Source: a virus
DNA length: 35,868 nucleotides
Direction: 5' to 3' (one strand)
Virus record (IMG/VR): IMGVR_UViG_3300047552_000839
Location: 1-35,868 of that record
Shown: positions 35,164-35,868 of the stretch, piece by piece
How the letters are laid out: each line of letters starts with the position of its first letter
How positions within the stretch are numbered: position 1 is the first letter of the stretch
The notes under the pieces: model-generated
What the model was told of the DNA's origin: nothing
The model's input: the letters and a program-made list of their open reading frames with translations, nothing else
Databases searched by the model: none
Made by a program: the position numbers and the translations under genes

Positions 35164-35409
35164 ATGAACGCAACAACACTAAAGGCCGTCTACAACGGCA
35201 AGACATTTACCCGCAAAACAGCGCGCACGTATACGCACGCGGTAGCGTGCACTCACAACCCGCAAAACATGTCATGGAGAGCGACCGACGTAGACGGTAT
35301 TGTTGCATGGTGCGGAAGCCACGCCATTGCTATCAAAGCCCTGCGGCAATACAGCAAACCTCAATTTGGCTTTGCTCACGTTGAAATTGTTCCGGTATCA
35401 GCGACATGA
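35164..35409 (+). CDS. island gene 2, small protein
   Basis: 81 residues from ATG 35164 (AAGGGGAAG just upstream); a longer frame from 35083 overlaps gene 1 and is not supported. The pattern YNGKTFTRKTARTYTHAVACTHNPQN, then SWRATDVDGIVAWCGSHAIAIKALRQY, ending FAHVEIVPV, cited in part, looks like a compact alpha/beta fold. It shares the first codons MNAT with gene 1. Function unknown. Confidence 0.7.
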   Translation: MNATTLKAVYNGKTFTRKTARTYTHAVACTHNPQNMSWRATDVDGIVAWCGSHAIAIKALRQYSKPQFGFAHVEIVPVSAT

Positions 35410-35561
35410 AAATGCCCCACGAATACCGCAAGACTGGGCAGGTCACTTGCTCAGTCTGCGGCAAGGTGACTACCGCCAGACTGAACGTCCCTGGCCCGCG
35501 ATTCTGCGGGTCAACGTGTCGGAGTAGGGCTAGGCGGCAATCTCAGAAGGTGAAGAAATGA
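35406..35561 (+). CDS. island gene 3, zinc-finger-like protein
   Basis: 51 residues, ATG 35406 overlapping the stop of gene 2 and stop overlapping the start of gene 4 (ATGA on both sides). C15-x-x-C18 and C35-x3-C39 (TCSVCGK ... FCGSTCRSRARR) form a likely zinc site, followed by a basic tail (RSRARRQSQKVKK). It may bind nucleic acid and is the only candidate regulator of the island. Confidence 0.65.
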   Translation: MKMPHEYRKTGQVTCSVCGKVTTARLNVPGPRFCGSTCRSRARRQSQKVKK

Positions 35562-35794
35562 AAACAACAGCACAACAGCAGTTCGTCGCAAACATTGAGG
35601 CAATCAAAGATCAGCTTTCCGAGTTACAGAATGCAGTCCATGACTTCCTCTACGTTGATCCTGACTATGTGAATTGGGACAACGTAGGCGATACCGCCGA
35701 GGTTAAACGCAGGATTGGCGATTTGATCTTGTCCCTGACTGACGCAAAGAAACAGTATCCTACCGAAGCTCGTCCCTCAGTCCCGACTCGATAG
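35558..35794 (+). CDS. island gene 4, helical small protein
   Basis: 78 residues from ATG 35558 (GGTGAAGAA upstream). Helical and acidic: QQFVANIEAIKDQLSELQNAVHDFLYVDPDYVNWDNVGDTAEVKRRIGDLI, cited in part; a possible two- or three-helix protein. Its last 35 bp overlap the end of the minus-strand gene entering from the right edge. Function unknown. Confidence 0.65.
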   Translation: MKTTAQQQFVANIEAIKDQLSELQNAVHDFLYVDPDYVNWDNVGDTAEVKRRIGDLILSLTDAKKQYPTEARPSVPTR

Positions 35795-35868
35795 CGTTTA
35801 GCACGTCGTCTTCCCAGTCTCTCGGGAGGTCCACATTACCGGCCTGGTCGATTGGGAGATATGGCCTG
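35760..35868 (-). CDS. C-terminal end of a minus-strand head gene (partial, possibly Mu F/gp30-like)
   Basis: 35 codons before a TAG at 35760-35762, open to the window edge: PYLPIDQAGNVDLPRDW then EDDVLNAIESGLRDELR. It is on the strand of the head operon. The Mu order places the head morphogenesis protein (F) or G just upstream of I, so this is most likely one of those, but the fragment is too short to identify. It converges with, and overlaps, island gene 4. Confidence 0.55.
   Translation of the reverse strand, partial: RPYLPIDQAGNVDLPRDWEDDVLNAIESGLRDELR

Noticed and set aside
1-35868. That the window is a complete circular genome.
   Set aside because: Joining the ends puts a stop just upstream of the minus-strand fragment at the right edge, and terminase and portal genes are missing.

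Overview
The window is most of a temperate, long-tailed (siphovirus-type) phage or prophage from a GC-rich proteobacterium. Host hints are indirect. There is a small protein with the H-NS C-terminal motif of the beta-proteobacterial/Xanthomonas type (W-T-G-R-G-x-x-P-x-W), and a small protein with a VPxPA-CTERM-like sorting tail, which points to an exosortase-carrying beta- or gamma-proteobacterium. No chromosomal genes are visible. Nothing suggests that the window ends join, so it is probably a slice of a slightly larger genome; the terminases and portal lie outside it, to the right.

Layout. (1) 1-3056, minus strand: a run of tiny overlapping genes (membrane peptides, lipoproteins, a mini H-NS, an HTH protein) and the lysis cassette (holin candidate, GH24 endolysin, VPxPA-CTERM-like protein, spanin-like lipoprotein). 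(2) 3122-9561, minus strand: a Mor/C-family late activator, MazG-like enzymes, SSB, VRR-NUC nuclease, lambda O/P-like replication proteins with an iteron-type origin inside the O-like gene, a DNA methyltransferase and an SNF2-type helicase. (3) 9572-10561: an immunity region that mirrors lambda: Cro-like gene (minus), divergent repressor (plus), a 34-codon gene in the rex position, a terminator, then a strong plus-strand early promoter inside an operator. (4) 10649-16409, plus strand: small early genes, lambda-exo/YqaJ exonuclease, HNH endonuclease, RecT, envelope-targeted proteins, zinc-ribbon proteins, an AlpA/Xis-like protein and AT-rich cargo. (5) 16357-17554: tyrosine integrase (minus) and a probable attP with paired arm sites and a tRNA-Leu 3'-end-like core. 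(6) 17561-34804, minus strand: tail genes, including a 2254-residue tape measure and a lambda-type G/GT frameshift, then a Mu-like head module (gp37, gp36, gp35, T, decoration protein, I/Z) interrupted by a beta-helix tailspike. (7) 34805-35794, plus strand: four small genes inserted, against the direction of the head operon, between the protease gene and the partial minus-strand gene entering from the right edge.

How it works together (inference). The repressor would silence two divergent early promoters through shared ATAGTT/GGCAAA words. The minus early transcript must pass an intrinsic terminator at 9572-9608 before reaching replication genes and, at its end, the Mor-like activator. A 28-bp dyad overlaps the stop codon of that activator gene, just upstream of the lysis operon. 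A second copy (22/28 identical) lies just upstream of the Mu-I-like protease. In phage Mu the late activator C drives exactly these two operons (Plys and PI), so this looks like a Mu-type late switch wired onto a lambda-type early switch and an integrase. The most interesting unexplained pieces are the four-gene plus-strand island, which sits where related Pseudomonas Mu-like phages carry anti-CRISPR genes, and the VPxPA-CTERM-like protein inside the lysis cassette.
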